Assembly (NCBI GenBank): GCA_965224575.1
Contig: CBDCZQ010000006.1
Coordinates: 434,001-498,000, forward strand
DNA from: QPIN01 sp965224575
GTDB taxonomy: Bacteria > Pseudomonadota > Gammaproteobacteria > Methylococcales > Methylomonadaceae
DNA: 64,000 nucleotides
Direction: 5' to 3'
The number at the start of each line of letters is the position of its first letter. Positions within the stretch are counted from its first letter, which is position 1. The notes under the pieces were generated by a model. It was not told where the DNA came from. It did not search any database and worked only from the letters and a program-made list of their open reading frames with translations. The position numbers were made by a program, and so were the translations under genes. Below, piece by piece: positions 51,839 through 61,626 of the stretch.

Positions 51839-52795
51839 TCACTTATACTCCTTAACACCATATTCAGCTTTCATACTAATAAGCGCTTGGTTTAAAATTT
51901 TTACTCTTTCTAAATCACCAAGTTCCATTTCTACTTTCATCAAGTTTTCGGTAAGCTGAATAACTTTACCAAGATCTTTAAGATAGCGAAAAACAGAAAC
52001 TGATCTATCAAAATAATTTCTGGCTACTTGCCAATGTCCCTGCGCCATATTAAGTTGACCCAACTGTAAAAGTGTTGCAGCAATACCAAGCCGATTAGAA
52101 ATCATTTTATAGCCAGTAAGTGATTGAAGTAAATTAGATTCTGATTGAGCATATTTTTTTTGTTGCTGCAGTAAATCAGACTGAAAACGCAACAAGCGAA
52201 AATTCAGATTTATAGAATGAGTTCCCGATAACTCTATAGTCTTAGCATAGCGATTTGTCCAGAGCACCTCATCTTTTTTTTGGACAAAAGCAATTTTTGT
52301 TCTAACTGCTATCGCTGCAATATGAATTGTCTCAATGGGAGTCATCGGCATAAGCCGATCAAATTCTGGTAATAAAGATTGTAAAATGCTTTCAGCCTGA
52401 ATAGTTTTCTGTTGTTGTAATGCAATCCGTGCATAAAGCAACGTGATACGTGATTGATGATTCATCCGTGACGATTTTTTTATATTTTTGGTAGCAAGAT
52501 CCAGATATCTTAGACTAGCTGGATAATTGTGTAATGCTAATGTAACTTCGGCTAAATTAATTCGACTTAAAAGAACACCGTGCTGATCATCTATTCCTTC
52601 ATAAAGCGATAATGCACGAACAAATAACCGTTGCGCGCTATCCCACCTTGAGCCTGAAAATGCTTGTAAACCATCCTTTGTGTAACTTTCTGCATTCTCT
52701 ATTTCTAGCGTTTTTTTTATTGCTATTCCACCACCACAACCAGATAATGTCGTACAAAATATAAAAACACCTACAGTGAAACACTTTCTAATCAT
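51839..52795 (-). CDS. TPR lipoprotein of the MCE operon
   Basis: A 318-residue lipoprotein. The signal peptide ends in the lipobox LSGC (Cys ~20). The mature part is a row of TPR helices (for example ALSLYEGIDDQHGVLLSRIN and NIKKSSRMNHQSRITLLYAR). Its start overlaps the MCE gene stop by 8 bases, so it is translated with the lipid-transport genes and is probably an outer- or inner-membrane partner of that complex. Confidence 0.8.
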   Translation of the reverse strand: MIRKCFTVGVFIFCTTLSGCGGGIAIKKTLEIENAESYTKDGLQAFSGSRWDSAQRLFVRALSLYEGIDDQHGVLLSRINLAEVTLALHNYPASLRYLDLATKNIKKSSRMNHQSRITLLYARIALQQQKTIQAESILQSLLPEFDRLMPMTPIETIHIAAIAVRTKIAFVQKKDEVLWTNRYAKTIELSGTHSINLNFRLLRFQSDLLQQQKKYAQSESNLLQSLTGYKMISNRLGIAATLLQLGQLNMAQGHWQVARNYFDRSVSVFRYLKDLGKVIQLTENLMKVEMELGDLERVKILNQALISMKAEYGVKEYK

Positions 52796-53816
52796 GGCCT
52801 GGATTAACTGGTATTAATGGGATATGCGGTGTTTTTTTAATGTCATTTGACAGAGGCCATGTATTTTGAACACTGTCTAATAATCGGTCAACTTTGGTCA
52901 TCGCTCGTCTTACTTCAACTGTTGTACCTGGAAGGTTGTCTAATTCTTCATTGATTAAAGTCAGAGCAGTATTAGCCTGATTGATAATATGATTTAACTC
53001 TATCACCATTGCAGGAAGGTCTTGAGTTGCGCCTTGAACATCACGAGCTATTTTATTAAAATCTTTTAATAATGGATCAAGCTGAACCAGCCGTTTTTTA
53101 GCTATACTAATAATACCCTCAGCTTCTGATAAAATCTCAGAGCCAGATGTAACAACACTCTTCAACTCTTTTTCAACTTTATGATCGAATATAGCAGCCC
53201 CCAGAACCCCATGCCCTGTTGCTATTTGTGTGATAATGTTGTGTATATTTTCTATCGATATTTCCAGCTTTGGCAAAATCGCTTCAACTTTAGCTAACAA
53301 CTTATTATTGTCAGTGGACTGAATAATCCGTGCTAAACTCAATAATAGATCATTTAACGAAGGAGTTTCTTCAACAGGAATTATCGCCTCATCAGGTAAT
53401 TCACTCGCATCGCTACTATCAGACTCTATCTCAATCACTGCATTGCTAATATTTGCCAATCGATTTACGATCGCCTTTGCATCTGATCTTATCATTTCTC
53501 TTCGCCCGTCATAAACATCAATGGTTATTCTAACTTTACGACCTTCGGTCACATTCAAAGCTGACACCGTTCCAACTTCAATACCTTGTGACATAACCAC
53601 ACTCCCTTCGCTAATACCTGCGCTACTATTGACATCAATATAAAAAGTCACTCGCTTTTCAAATAAATGTTGGCTTTGACCGCTAATAATAAGAAGTGCT
53701 AAAAATAATACAAAAGCAGAAAATACGAAAAGACCTACCATCCGCTCACGCCGATTGTAAGAAATCCGATGAATATAGTGTCCCCTTTTTTTTACAGGAT
53801 CAGGATCAGTATCCAT
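52788..53816 (-). CDS. MlaD-like MCE domain protein
   Basis: A 342-residue protein with one N-terminal membrane helix (~28-46) and an MCE domain (~50-130) with YIDVNSSAGISEGSVVMSQG and IEVGTVSALNV. The rest is a long amphipathic helical region (~170-320), as in PqiB/MCE proteins that form a periplasmic tube. It should carry lipids between membranes together with the MlaE-like permease encoded upstream. It is 11 bases after the ATPase gene. Confidence 0.88.
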   Translation of the reverse strand: MDTDPDPVKKRGHYIHRISYNRRERMVGLFVFSAFVLFLALLIISGQSQHLFEKRVTFYIDVNSSAGISEGSVVMSQGIEVGTVSALNVTEGRKVRITIDVYDGRREMIRSDAKAIVNRLANISNAVIEIESDSSDASELPDEAIIPVEETPSLNDLLLSLARIIQSTDNNKLLAKVEAILPKLEISIENIHNIITQIATGHGVLGAAIFDHKVEKELKSVVTSGSEILSEAEGIISIAKKRLVQLDPLLKDFNKIARDVQGATQDLPAMVIELNHIINQANTALTLINEELDNLPGTTVEVRRAMTKVDRLLDSVQNTWPLSNDIKKTPHIPLIPVNPGHD

Positions 53817-53827
53817 ATATAATCATT

Positions 53828-54586
53828 CTAATTCGAGGTCTGTAAAACATTCAATAACTCCTTAACATCCTGGTCTTCAGTATGAATAAATGATTCCCAG
53901 CCTTTAAAATTAATAACTTTATGCTCAGAAATAAAAATAATTTGGTTCGCATGTTGCTCCAAAAAATGGGTATATTGAAGCCCCCCTATCATACATACAG
54001 CTCGATGCTGTTTATGTTTTCCTAACAATACTCCCATTTTCTCACGTTGTTTCGCGCCTAAGTCATGAAATGGTACATCTAGAAACAGTACTAGGGGGTC
54101 AAGTATCAAAGCGCGTGCTAGAGCAAGTTGTAATCGATGAAAACTATTCAGCATTGCAGGAAATTTTGTCACCTCAAAATGGCAATTTAATTCATCCAGT
54201 AAGGCTCTCGCTTTATCCGCAGTTTCGCGAAATGACAAATCACTGTGATAAAGTAATGGCAACATCACATTCATTAACCCATGCTGTACTGATAACAAAG
54301 GTGTTGTTCCAGAAAGATAACCTATCTTAGAACGAAGTTTCCTCCAGGCCGTTTGATCAAGTTCGGAAATCATTCGTCCTAAAATCTCAACCTTACCTGT
54401 TTTTGCTTGGGTAATACCCGCTAACATATGCAAATATGCTCTTAATTGAAAACGGTGTGGTCCAACTAAACAAGTTAAATTAGAAGCCGTTATTCTGCAT
54501 TCTAAGGAAGGGAATGTTAAAGTACTTTCTCCTGAATCGGGGATAGCATTGTATGCCTGGATAATAGGAGAGAGACTATTATTCAT
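53828..54586 (-). CDS. MlaF-like ABC protein with degenerate nucleotide-binding motifs
   Basis: A 252-residue ABC-ATPase-fold protein. Landmarks of the fold are recognisable, but the key motifs are not: where Walker A should be there is GPHRFQLRAYLHMLAG, without the GKS/T; the signature reads LNSFHRLQLALARALIL instead of LSGGQ; and Walker B ends LFLDVP instead of LDEP. ATP hydrolysis is therefore unlikely. The ATG at 54586 overlaps the permease stop (ATGA); the longer frame to 54637 would run deep into the permease gene. Confidence 0.8.
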   Translation of the reverse strand: MNNSLSPIIQAYNAIPDSGESTLTFPSLECRITASNLTCLVGPHRFQLRAYLHMLAGITQAKTGKVEILGRMISELDQTAWRKLRSKIGYLSGTTPLLSVQHGLMNVMLPLLYHSDLSFRETADKARALLDELNCHFEVTKFPAMLNSFHRLQLALARALILDPLVLFLDVPFHDLGAKQREKMGVLLGKHKQHRAVCMIGGLQYTHFLEQHANQIIFISEHKVINFKGWESFIHTEDQDVKELLNVLQTSN

Positions 54587-55365
54587 ATCATCAAGAGTAA
54601 AAAATAGCCATCTATCAGAAATAAAAACACCATACACCTCATCACTGCCTTCTGCATTTGCTGGGGTACCTGTGTAGGTGAATTGCCTACAGAAAGTCCA
54701 TGAAAACAGGCCATGGTACCAATCCCCAAACCAAAAAATATATTTTTCAACATAAATGCTATAACTACATTCACTCCTAAAGTATTTAGCAATTCCGTCA
54801 ATGATTCCTGTGCTGAGAAATTATAGATAAATGCACTAAAAAATACCCCACATAAGATCATAATAACTGAAAAATAAAGTGCTAACGTCACTTGACTAAT
54901 CACCATACAAAGTATTCTGGGAAGAACAAAGTAATCATCAACATCAATACCTAAGTATTCCAAAGGTTTAATTTCACCACGCAACTTAGTATTACCCAGG
55001 TCTACTGCAATAGCTGAACAGGAACGACCAACCAGAATAACGCCTGTTATTAACGGGCCAAGTTCGCTTATCACCAATCTGGCAAGAATTTCTGTTAAAT
55101 CATTAGCACCCGTTATTGCCTGCATGATATAAATCAATTGTGAAGTAACTCCAATTCCAACCAAAACGGCTAGAAAAGATATCATTGCAATAGCGTCAAC
55201 GCCTGTGAAAATAATCTGCCCTAGCAAATTGGAATAGACTGCCCGATTAAAAACGTTACGATGCGGCTGCCATATAGAGAGCGCCCTTACTAAAAAATAA
55301 GTTAAATCAATAAGGTATAAGGAGAACTCTATACAGCGCTGTCCAATCCAGCCAAAAATATTCAT
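54583..55365 (-). CDS. MlaE-like lipid ABC permease
   Basis: A 260-residue membrane protein with about five helices, matching the MlaE/YrbE family: ELGPLITGVILVGRSCSAIA is the conserved loop that engages the ATPase (EQ-like coupling helix), and LGTMACFHGLSVG near the C-terminus is also typical. It is the first gene of the leftward operon permease-ATPase-MCE-TPR lipoprotein-pip. Confidence 0.92.
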   Translation of the reverse strand: MNIFGWIGQRCIEFSLYLIDLTYFLVRALSIWQPHRNVFNRAVYSNLLGQIIFTGVDAIAMISFLAVLVGIGVTSQLIYIMQAITGANDLTEILARLVISELGPLITGVILVGRSCSAIAVDLGNTKLRGEIKPLEYLGIDVDDYFVLPRILCMVISQVTLALYFSVIMILCGVFFSAFIYNFSAQESLTELLNTLGVNVVIAFMLKNIFFGLGIGTMACFHGLSVGNSPTQVPQQMQKAVMRCMVFLFLIDGYFLLLMI

Positions 55366-55649
55366 CGTTTTAACTGCTTATTCAAACCTTCAACATAGTA
55401 ATGATTAGGGATTCTAACGCTAGTTTGTTGGAAATTGCAATGATTTGCTCCTAACAAATTAAATCCAATATTTGTATTCTATAGATAACTTATCTATTAT
55501 AGTTAAATATTAACAACCTATTTCCATTACTAATGAGTGAGTAATGGCATTGAAAACCACTTACTTAAATGGTTTACAATACGATAAATAATCCTATCAA
55601 ATTTTTATAAAACAACCTGTGGTTTGCTACTAATCTGGAATGGTTAACT

Positions 55650-56846
55650 ATGACTACAAACGAAGATTTTTATTCTAAGCTAAAACCTTTTGATCAATTT
55701 CGCGGTATTTTCGATCTAAATAATTACACAAAATTGCCTCAGGATTGGGCTGTAGTGATTACTGATATCGAAGATTCTACAACTGCAATTCAGCAAGGAA
55801 AATATCGCGATGTAAATACTATAGGTGTTGTCTCAATAGTTGCTATTTTCAATGCAGTAAAACCCTTGTCAATTCCTTTTATTTTTGGCGGAGATGGCGC
55901 AACTTTATGTATTCCCAATAGTTGTATTCATGCCGTAAAAAAAACATTAGTGGCAACAAAATTGATGGCTCAAGACAATTTTTCCTTATCTCTTAGATGG
56001 GGTATTGTGCCCTGTTCCCTTATTCATCAGTCGCAACACCAAGTTTTAGTTGCTAAACACCAAGTCTCAAAAGGCTATTACCAAGTAGCCTTTACGGGAA
56101 AAGGTCTTGTTTATGCAGAAAAACTGGTAAAAAATGATCAACAAGGTATATATAACATTATAGATAACGATTTATCTCCTTCTGCTGATTTCACAGGTTT
56201 TGAATGCCGTTGGAAAGATGTACCTAGCCCCCATGATGAAACGATTTCCCTCCTGGTGCTGAGTGTTGCGAACACAACTAAGAAAAGCAATCTGCTCTAT
56301 TTAGAAGTTTTTGATCGAATACAAGAAATTTATGGTAACGAAGAAATCCATAGACCCGTGCAAAAAGAACATCTTCAATTGACAACTGAAGCACAGGATT
56401 TACAAGATGAAGTAAAAATTCGAGCAGGGTCAGATTCCAAGCTGACAAGATTGATTTATGCAATGTTATTACCCTGGAAAATACGATTGGGTCGTTACTG
56501 GATGAACAAAGGAAAAAAAATTCTGGGGTCTGACTGGGGGAAATATAAAGAGACTCTTGTAACCAATACAGACTTTCGAAAATTTGATGATAACTTACGC
56601 ATGGTTATTTCCGGAAATGCAGATCAAAGAAATAAGCTTACTCAATATCTGGAAAAACAATATCGAAATGGCTTACTAGTTTATGGTATTTATGCTTCTA
56701 ATCGAGCTTTAATGACCTGTGTTATTTCAGATTACAATTTACATCATATACACTTTGTTGATGGAGCTGATGGTGGCTATGCAATGGCGGCGAAAGCCTT
56801 AAAAAAGCAATTAAAAACCTACTCTGAAAACAGAAAAAATGTTTAA
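55650..56846 (+). CDS. DUF3095 adenylate-cyclase-like protein
   Basis: A 398-residue protein of the DUF3095 family. The N-terminal ~200 residues resemble a class III nucleotide cyclase: VVITDIEDSTTAIQQGKYRD offers the metal-binding Asp region and PFIFGGDGATLCIP the second acidic loop. The C-terminal half (ending HFVDGADGGYAMAAKALKKQ) is DUF3095-specific and rich in basic residues. Whether it makes a cyclic nucleotide is unknown. It faces right, alone. Confidence 0.85.
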   Translation: MTTNEDFYSKLKPFDQFRGIFDLNNYTKLPQDWAVVITDIEDSTTAIQQGKYRDVNTIGVVSIVAIFNAVKPLSIPFIFGGDGATLCIPNSCIHAVKKTLVATKLMAQDNFSLSLRWGIVPCSLIHQSQHQVLVAKHQVSKGYYQVAFTGKGLVYAEKLVKNDQQGIYNIIDNDLSPSADFTGFECRWKDVPSPHDETISLLVLSVANTTKKSNLLYLEVFDRIQEIYGNEEIHRPVQKEHLQLTTEAQDLQDEVKIRAGSDSKLTRLIYAMLLPWKIRLGRYWMNKGKKILGSDWGKYKETLVTNTDFRKFDDNLRMVISGNADQRNKLTQYLEKQYRNGLLVYGIYASNRALMTCVISDYNLHHIHFVDGADGGYAMAAKALKKQLKTYSENRKNV

Positions 56847-57003
56847 CATATACTTCGCACAATCATGGAAGTGGAATTTATAGTAAATAGATTTTTGTTA
56901 ATAAAGTGCTAAAAAGAGTGCATAGCTTGTACACGGTTATTTTATTAGTGCTTCTGGGAGCTAAAGGACAGGACAAATTTCGAAAGTGATTTAAACCTCA
57001 CTC

Positions 57004-59067
57004 CTAAGTATATAAAACTGGAACAACAGCCACCAAAAGTAAAGTTGTACCCATTGTCACCAGAGGTAATAAGATTTTTTCATGTCGATACCAGAAATTA
57101 TCACCCTCTACTGACGCCTTGGCAGTCTCTTCGTAACCAACCATCTGTCTGGTCAGCAAATGATTGAGTGCAACAGGTGGAGTAAGGTATCCTAATTCAA
57201 AGGAGACCAAAGTAATCATCCAGAAATGCACAGGATTGATTCCATTGTTATAGGCAATTTGTGCAACAGTACCTGAAACCAGAACAACAGCGCCGAAGGG
57301 ATCCATAATCATTCCAATACCAACCAAAACCACAATCAGAAAACTCAGTGTCACCCAGGTGGATGTAAAGGTTTCTGGTATATTACCTAATAGTCCCGAG
57401 CGTTCTATCACCCCGCCCAAAACAAAAGAAAGTCCCATTAAAATTAGCAAAGCACCTATATGAACACTAGATTCAGAAGAAGCCATTCTTATTGTATATT
57501 CAAATTTATGTGACTGTTTTTCTGGAGATGCAACTAGAACTATCTTAACAAATAATTTTTCGTAAGCTAATAACCCGAGAATAACAACTGGCAGTATTAC
57601 CGGAGCAGAAAATTCATCCATGGTTACATTAAGTAAAAAGAAATACGCCAAGAAGATGAGTAACACAATTAATACATAAGGTAATAATGGAATAAGTGTC
57701 CGTAAAAAAGGTTTAAACGCCTCTTGAACGGGAGCCACATGTATCTTTTCACGCTTGGTTATTAATGCAAAAACAAAAAAGACCATGGCTGTTGTCATAA
57801 AAGTTTTTAGACCCCAGCTAAACAGTTGATCTGTGACTACTTCTTTATTTAAAGCAGCTATCAATACCACCAAAAGACACGGCCGAAGCACAACCCCTGC
57901 ACTTCCTGTCATTGCCGTTGCTGCTAAAGCCAGTTGCCTGCGCGCGCCTGCACGGCGTAATTCTTCATAAACAATAGCCCCCATGGCAATGATAATAATA
58001 CCTGAAGCACCTGTATAGGCAGTTGGTACAGCCATTACAATAATGGCAACAAATGCCAATAATTCTGGTGACATACGCCAGGGTATAAAAACTTTAAAAA
58101 TAAGATCACCTAATTGAGTGCGCTTTAATAGCATCCCTACCCAAATATATAGTCCTATATTAAGGAACAAACCCGCTTGATCGAATAACAAACTAAAAAA
58201 TATTGCTGGACCAGATAGATGTCCTTCAATCAGGAAAAAATAGCCCCCTACAAAAAAAGTCATAAAAATATAAAGGGGAATAGACAACATCGCATGCAGG
58301 ACACTGTTGTCTCCTTTATGAAAATCATGAAAATGTAGAGGTTTAATTAATTGATAAAGACTAACAGCACTTAAAGAAGCAAATCCAAAAAGCAGAAGTA
58401 GATAGACTTCTGGGTGATCAACTTTTGTTGCTGATTTATAAATATTATGTCTATAAAACCAGGCTGAAAAGAGCATAATGACATTACCCAGTAACTGGGC
58501 TGCTGTGGAAATGTAGTGATCTTGTATTGTTATCACCGGCTTAAAGGCGATGTGGTGTTGCTTGATCGTACAAGTAACTGCACAGATAAAAAGAGTCAGT
58601 ATTAATATCATGCGTTGTTTTTCAAAAGCAAACAGTGTGATTCTGGCAACACTGGTTTCTAAAGTACGAAAAATAACGACAGAGGGTGTAATTCTTGCCT
58701 GGTTTTGTTGCACCGCTGTATGTTTTTTAATACACAACAACCGAGTGTTTTTCAATGATGCAAGAGTAGCATCACGATCAAAAGGTTCAGCATCAAATAA
58801 AACCTCTAACTCTTCCATACCGATCACTTCAGCTTCAAACTTTTTCAACTCAGCTGCGATATCAGGGTCAGGATTGCAATCTGGAATTGGAATGTCGGCT
58901 CTTAGCGTGAAATAATCATGCCACATCAGTTCGCCTACATTCAAAAGGCGGGCATGAATTTGTTCACCATTTCCGGCAATAATGACAACTAGAAGAAGTA
59001 AAAAAACCGGCAAGGTAGAAAACCATTCTCGGCAACTACGAAATTTAATACTTTCCTTCAAAACCAT
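57004..59067 (-). CDS. TRAP transporter permease, DctM type with fused N-terminal (DctQ-like) part
   Basis: A 687-residue membrane protein. The N-terminal ~170 residues have two hydrophobic helices flanking a soluble segment, and the next ~130 form a four-helix DctQ-like part; the DctM domain (~270-685) follows, with VAIIVMAVPTAYTGASGIII, SAGVVLRPCLLVVLIAALN and ELGYLTPPVALNHLL typical of TRAP large subunits. Such fused permeases pair with TatP/TatT-type TRAP systems. It is the last gene of a leftward locus with solute-binding and TatT genes. Confidence 0.9.
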   Translation of the reverse strand: MVLKESIKFRSCREWFSTLPVFLLLLVVIIAGNGEQIHARLLNVGELMWHDYFTLRADIPIPDCNPDPDIAAELKKFEAEVIGMEELEVLFDAEPFDRDATLASLKNTRLLCIKKHTAVQQNQARITPSVVIFRTLETSVARITLFAFEKQRMILILTLFICAVTCTIKQHHIAFKPVITIQDHYISTAAQLLGNVIMLFSAWFYRHNIYKSATKVDHPEVYLLLLFGFASLSAVSLYQLIKPLHFHDFHKGDNSVLHAMLSIPLYIFMTFFVGGYFFLIEGHLSGPAIFFSLLFDQAGLFLNIGLYIWVGMLLKRTQLGDLIFKVFIPWRMSPELLAFVAIIVMAVPTAYTGASGIIIIAMGAIVYEELRRAGARRQLALAATAMTGSAGVVLRPCLLVVLIAALNKEVVTDQLFSWGLKTFMTTAMVFFVFALITKREKIHVAPVQEAFKPFLRTLIPLLPYVLIVLLIFLAYFFLLNVTMDEFSAPVILPVVILGLLAYEKLFVKIVLVASPEKQSHKFEYTIRMASSESSVHIGALLILMGLSFVLGGVIERSGLLGNIPETFTSTWVTLSFLIVVLVGIGMIMDPFGAVVLVSGTVAQIAYNNGINPVHFWMITLVSFELGYLTPPVALNHLLTRQMVGYEETAKASVEGDNFWYRHEKILLPLVTMGTTLLLVAVVPVLYT

Positions 59068-59112
59068 CGTGTGTTTTATGCATAATCATGAAACCAACAT
59101 TATGGAATCAAT

Positions 59113-60126
59113 TTACTCCTTATCTGCCGCTGTACACTCAGCCTGATGAGAATCTTTTTTACAGCGCAACATTCTCATAAGTTTTAACATCTTATCGTTA
59201 TAAATACCTTTATCTCGTAGTCTGATTCGAGACTGTCTGAATACTTCAAGATAGCCTAATTTATCCGCTTCAGGGATAGGTATCCACAGTTTCTCTGGGA
59301 TTTTACTATCATATCTTTTGACGGATTCCACTCCCCGGTCAAACTGACTCAAGGCAAAGTCCCTAGATTTTTGCCCATACCCTTCCGGAAATTTAGCTTT
59401 TCGAATGAGTACCTGCATAGTCAGCTGTACCAATGGAAATTGAATAACCCCACCCTTTGGCTCAAGTCCTTTATAAAGTTCCATGGCTTCATAAACTATT
59501 CCAGGACCATACGTTACATCAACAGAACCATTATTGAATTTACTATACATATTAGCTATTGAAGTACCAACAGGGGAAGCGCCAACAAACATAACCATTT
59601 CAACTTGAGCAGGATCAGAATCCAAAATAGCAATACGTTTTCCCGCTAATTCGCCTACCGTATCAATGTTTCTATCATTAACAAACATATAAGCAGCCCC
59701 ACCAGGAAAAACCCCTACGACCTCATAAGGTTCAGATTGCATCAGCTTAGCCGCTTTCTTACCACTAATAGTGGTGATAACTGACTTTAAGTGTTCGTAT
59801 GTTGGTAAAGCACCAATCGCATCCAGGCTACCGGTAAAAGAATTAAATTGCCGCGCTCGAATTCCAGTAAAGCTCACCGCATCACAAAGACCCGATTTAA
59901 AATCCTCAGCTGCTACTCGTTCACTTGTGTAAGGTTTTAGTTCCAACTCTACGCCCCAGGCAAGTGCAGCAGTTTTATAATCTTTCATCTGAGAAAAGGT
60001 AGGTCCGTTTGCACCTAATAAGTCAAAAACACACATTTTTTTAGATGCAGCAAGAATAGTATTGCAAGTAACTACCAAAACAAAAGTAATAATTATTTTG
60101 GATAAGAAACTTTTGTATAAGATCAT
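59113..60126 (-). CDS. Periplasmic solute-binding protein of a TatT-type TRAP locus, copy 1
   Basis: A 337-residue exported protein with a signal peptide (~1-26). It begins CVFDLLGANGPTFSQMKDYK and has a periplasmic binding fold (EDFKSGLCDAVSFTGIRARQ; FVNDRNIDTVGELAGKRIAI). It belongs to a putative solute-binding family (DUF6091-like, distantly PhnD/TRAP-type) found beside TatT genes. A paralogue is encoded at 61627-62664. It lies 45 bases upstream of the permease gene. The ligand is unknown. Confidence 0.82.
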   Translation of the reverse strand: MILYKSFLSKIIITFVLVVTCNTILAASKKMCVFDLLGANGPTFSQMKDYKTAALAWGVELELKPYTSERVAAEDFKSGLCDAVSFTGIRARQFNSFTGSLDAIGALPTYEHLKSVITTISGKKAAKLMQSEPYEVVGVFPGGAAYMFVNDRNIDTVGELAGKRIAILDSDPAQVEMVMFVGASPVGTSIANMYSKFNNGSVDVTYGPGIVYEAMELYKGLEPKGGVIQFPLVQLTMQVLIRKAKFPEGYGQKSRDFALSQFDRGVESVKRYDSKIPEKLWIPIPEADKLGYLEVFRQSRIRLRDKGIYNDKMLKLMRMLRCKKDSHQAECTAADKE

Positions 60127-60251
60127 CGTTTAACCCTCTTTACTCTATGTATAAGATGCTTCAACCTAGAAAAATCATTTATTCGAAACGAACATTATTT
60201 AACATTCATCTCAAATAGTAATAGGCTCACCCAAACAATGTTTTTAAATAG

Positions 60252-61277
60252 TCAAAGAATATCAATAATATCTATAGTATCCATGGTATTTTTGGAGTCA
60301 TCCCAAAAAGTACCCAAACCCCCAATCGGCGTACGTTTTCCTGTTGCTTCTGTCCACATCATGTCAGATATAGCCAGTAATTGAATAGTTGCAACTTCAT
60401 CCAAAAATATAAATTTTGGGTTAGTCGCTATATTGGATCTTGTACTTACATTATCTCGAATTATACTCTTAACTTGTTCAGAATTCCCTAGTCCAATATG
60501 AATTTTTGCAGCAATGACCTGAACAATACGCATACCCTGCTTCAAACCTATTTGTATTGTTTGATCTAAAACATCCAAAGAAATAATTCCTTCTGGTTTA
60601 TTTTCGGGAAAACTTACCCAAATAGCGACTTGGATAGCATCCGGCAGTCCCCACCATTTTTCATTGTTGAGACAATTTGCTCCTCTGCCTACTTTAAGAC
60701 TTATATCCAAAGGAACTTTTGCACCTCCTTCAGAAGCTAGGTCGTTCAGTACAGCCTGCAAACCATCCATCAATCCTACCAACCAATAAAACTCGTCGTT
60801 CCAACTATCTAATTTAGGACAATCGGCATTAGGTACTTCAGGATAGGCTAATTCAAGATTAAGATACCCTTTTAGCTGTCTACGAGCAGCCAGGTTAAGA
60901 TATCTTTTTTGTGCAATTCTAGCATCCTGTGCTTCGATAACATTTTTCGCATGTATTGCCCTTATATACCTAAGTCCTTCTTCCCATGCTTTAAATTCAG
61001 CACAACTACCCGACAAAAAATCAAACATTATTGCAAGCTTATAAGGCGAAGCATTAAGTTGGGCAAGACTTGGAACTAATAATGTCAAGGCTTCAGCCAT
61101 AACACAGCCCATTTCGACATCATCTGTTTTTAAAACATAAGGAACTGCATAGTTTTCAATAAAACTAACTAACAGTTTTCCTGAATTTTTTACCACTATA
61201 GTTGCAGTCGCAAAAAACAAAGCCAGCATCAATGAGGCAATCCAGAAAAATAACTTTCGGTTCTGTTTAATTATCAT
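60252..61277 (-). CDS. TatT-family TRAP-associated TPR protein, copy 1
   Basis: A 341-residue protein with an N-terminal membrane helix (~9-28) but no lipobox Cys, so it is probably held by that helix. The mature part is the TatT family (DDVEMGCVMAEALTLLVPSL; KWWGLPDAIQVAIWVS; DMMWTEATGKRTPIGGLGTF). In Treponema, TatT forms a trimer that binds the TRAP solute-binding protein. It is a paralogue of the lipoprotein at 62747-63760. Confidence 0.85.
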   Translation of the reverse strand: MIIKQNRKLFFWIASLMLALFFATATIVVKNSGKLLVSFIENYAVPYVLKTDDVEMGCVMAEALTLLVPSLAQLNASPYKLAIMFDFLSGSCAEFKAWEEGLRYIRAIHAKNVIEAQDARIAQKRYLNLAARRQLKGYLNLELAYPEVPNADCPKLDSWNDEFYWLVGLMDGLQAVLNDLASEGGAKVPLDISLKVGRGANCLNNEKWWGLPDAIQVAIWVSFPENKPEGIISLDVLDQTIQIGLKQGMRIVQVIAAKIHIGLGNSEQVKSIIRDNVSTRSNIATNPKFIFLDEVATIQLLAISDMMWTEATGKRTPIGGLGTFWDDSKNTMDTIDIIDIL

Positions 61278-61626
61278 CGACCTTCCTCAACCGAATAACT
61301 TGAAAGTAGAGTCTAATTTCTAGAGTCAAATCACTATTTCAAAATAATTGATTAAACCTTTTATATTCAATACCTTAAAAAAATAAAGCTATGATAACCT
61401 CTGAATAAAAAAGAGATAAGACTATTAACATCATATTTACTTAAATTATCCTACTTAAACCTAAAAATCAGTTAAAAATTACCAGAACTTCTGAAATAAC
61501 GAACAGTTAATCCTGTTTTATAACATCAATTCACTTCTGTAAGATGAACAGACAGACAGACTATTTCCATGCATTTACAAGCCTTTTTTTCATATTTATG
61601 TAACCCAATAAATCAGTGTTCTTTTT
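61278..61626. other. Intergenic region between the two TatT/solute-binding pairs
   Basis: 349 bases, AT-rich with no supported open frame, terminator or strong repeat. It should contain the promoter of the second (TatT, solute-binding, permease) transcript unit. Confidence 0.45.

Noticed and set aside
54587..54637. 17-residue N-terminal extension of the MlaF-like protein
   Set aside because: The ATG at 54586 overlaps the permease stop as ATGA, the usual coupling, and the extension only re-reads permease sequence.
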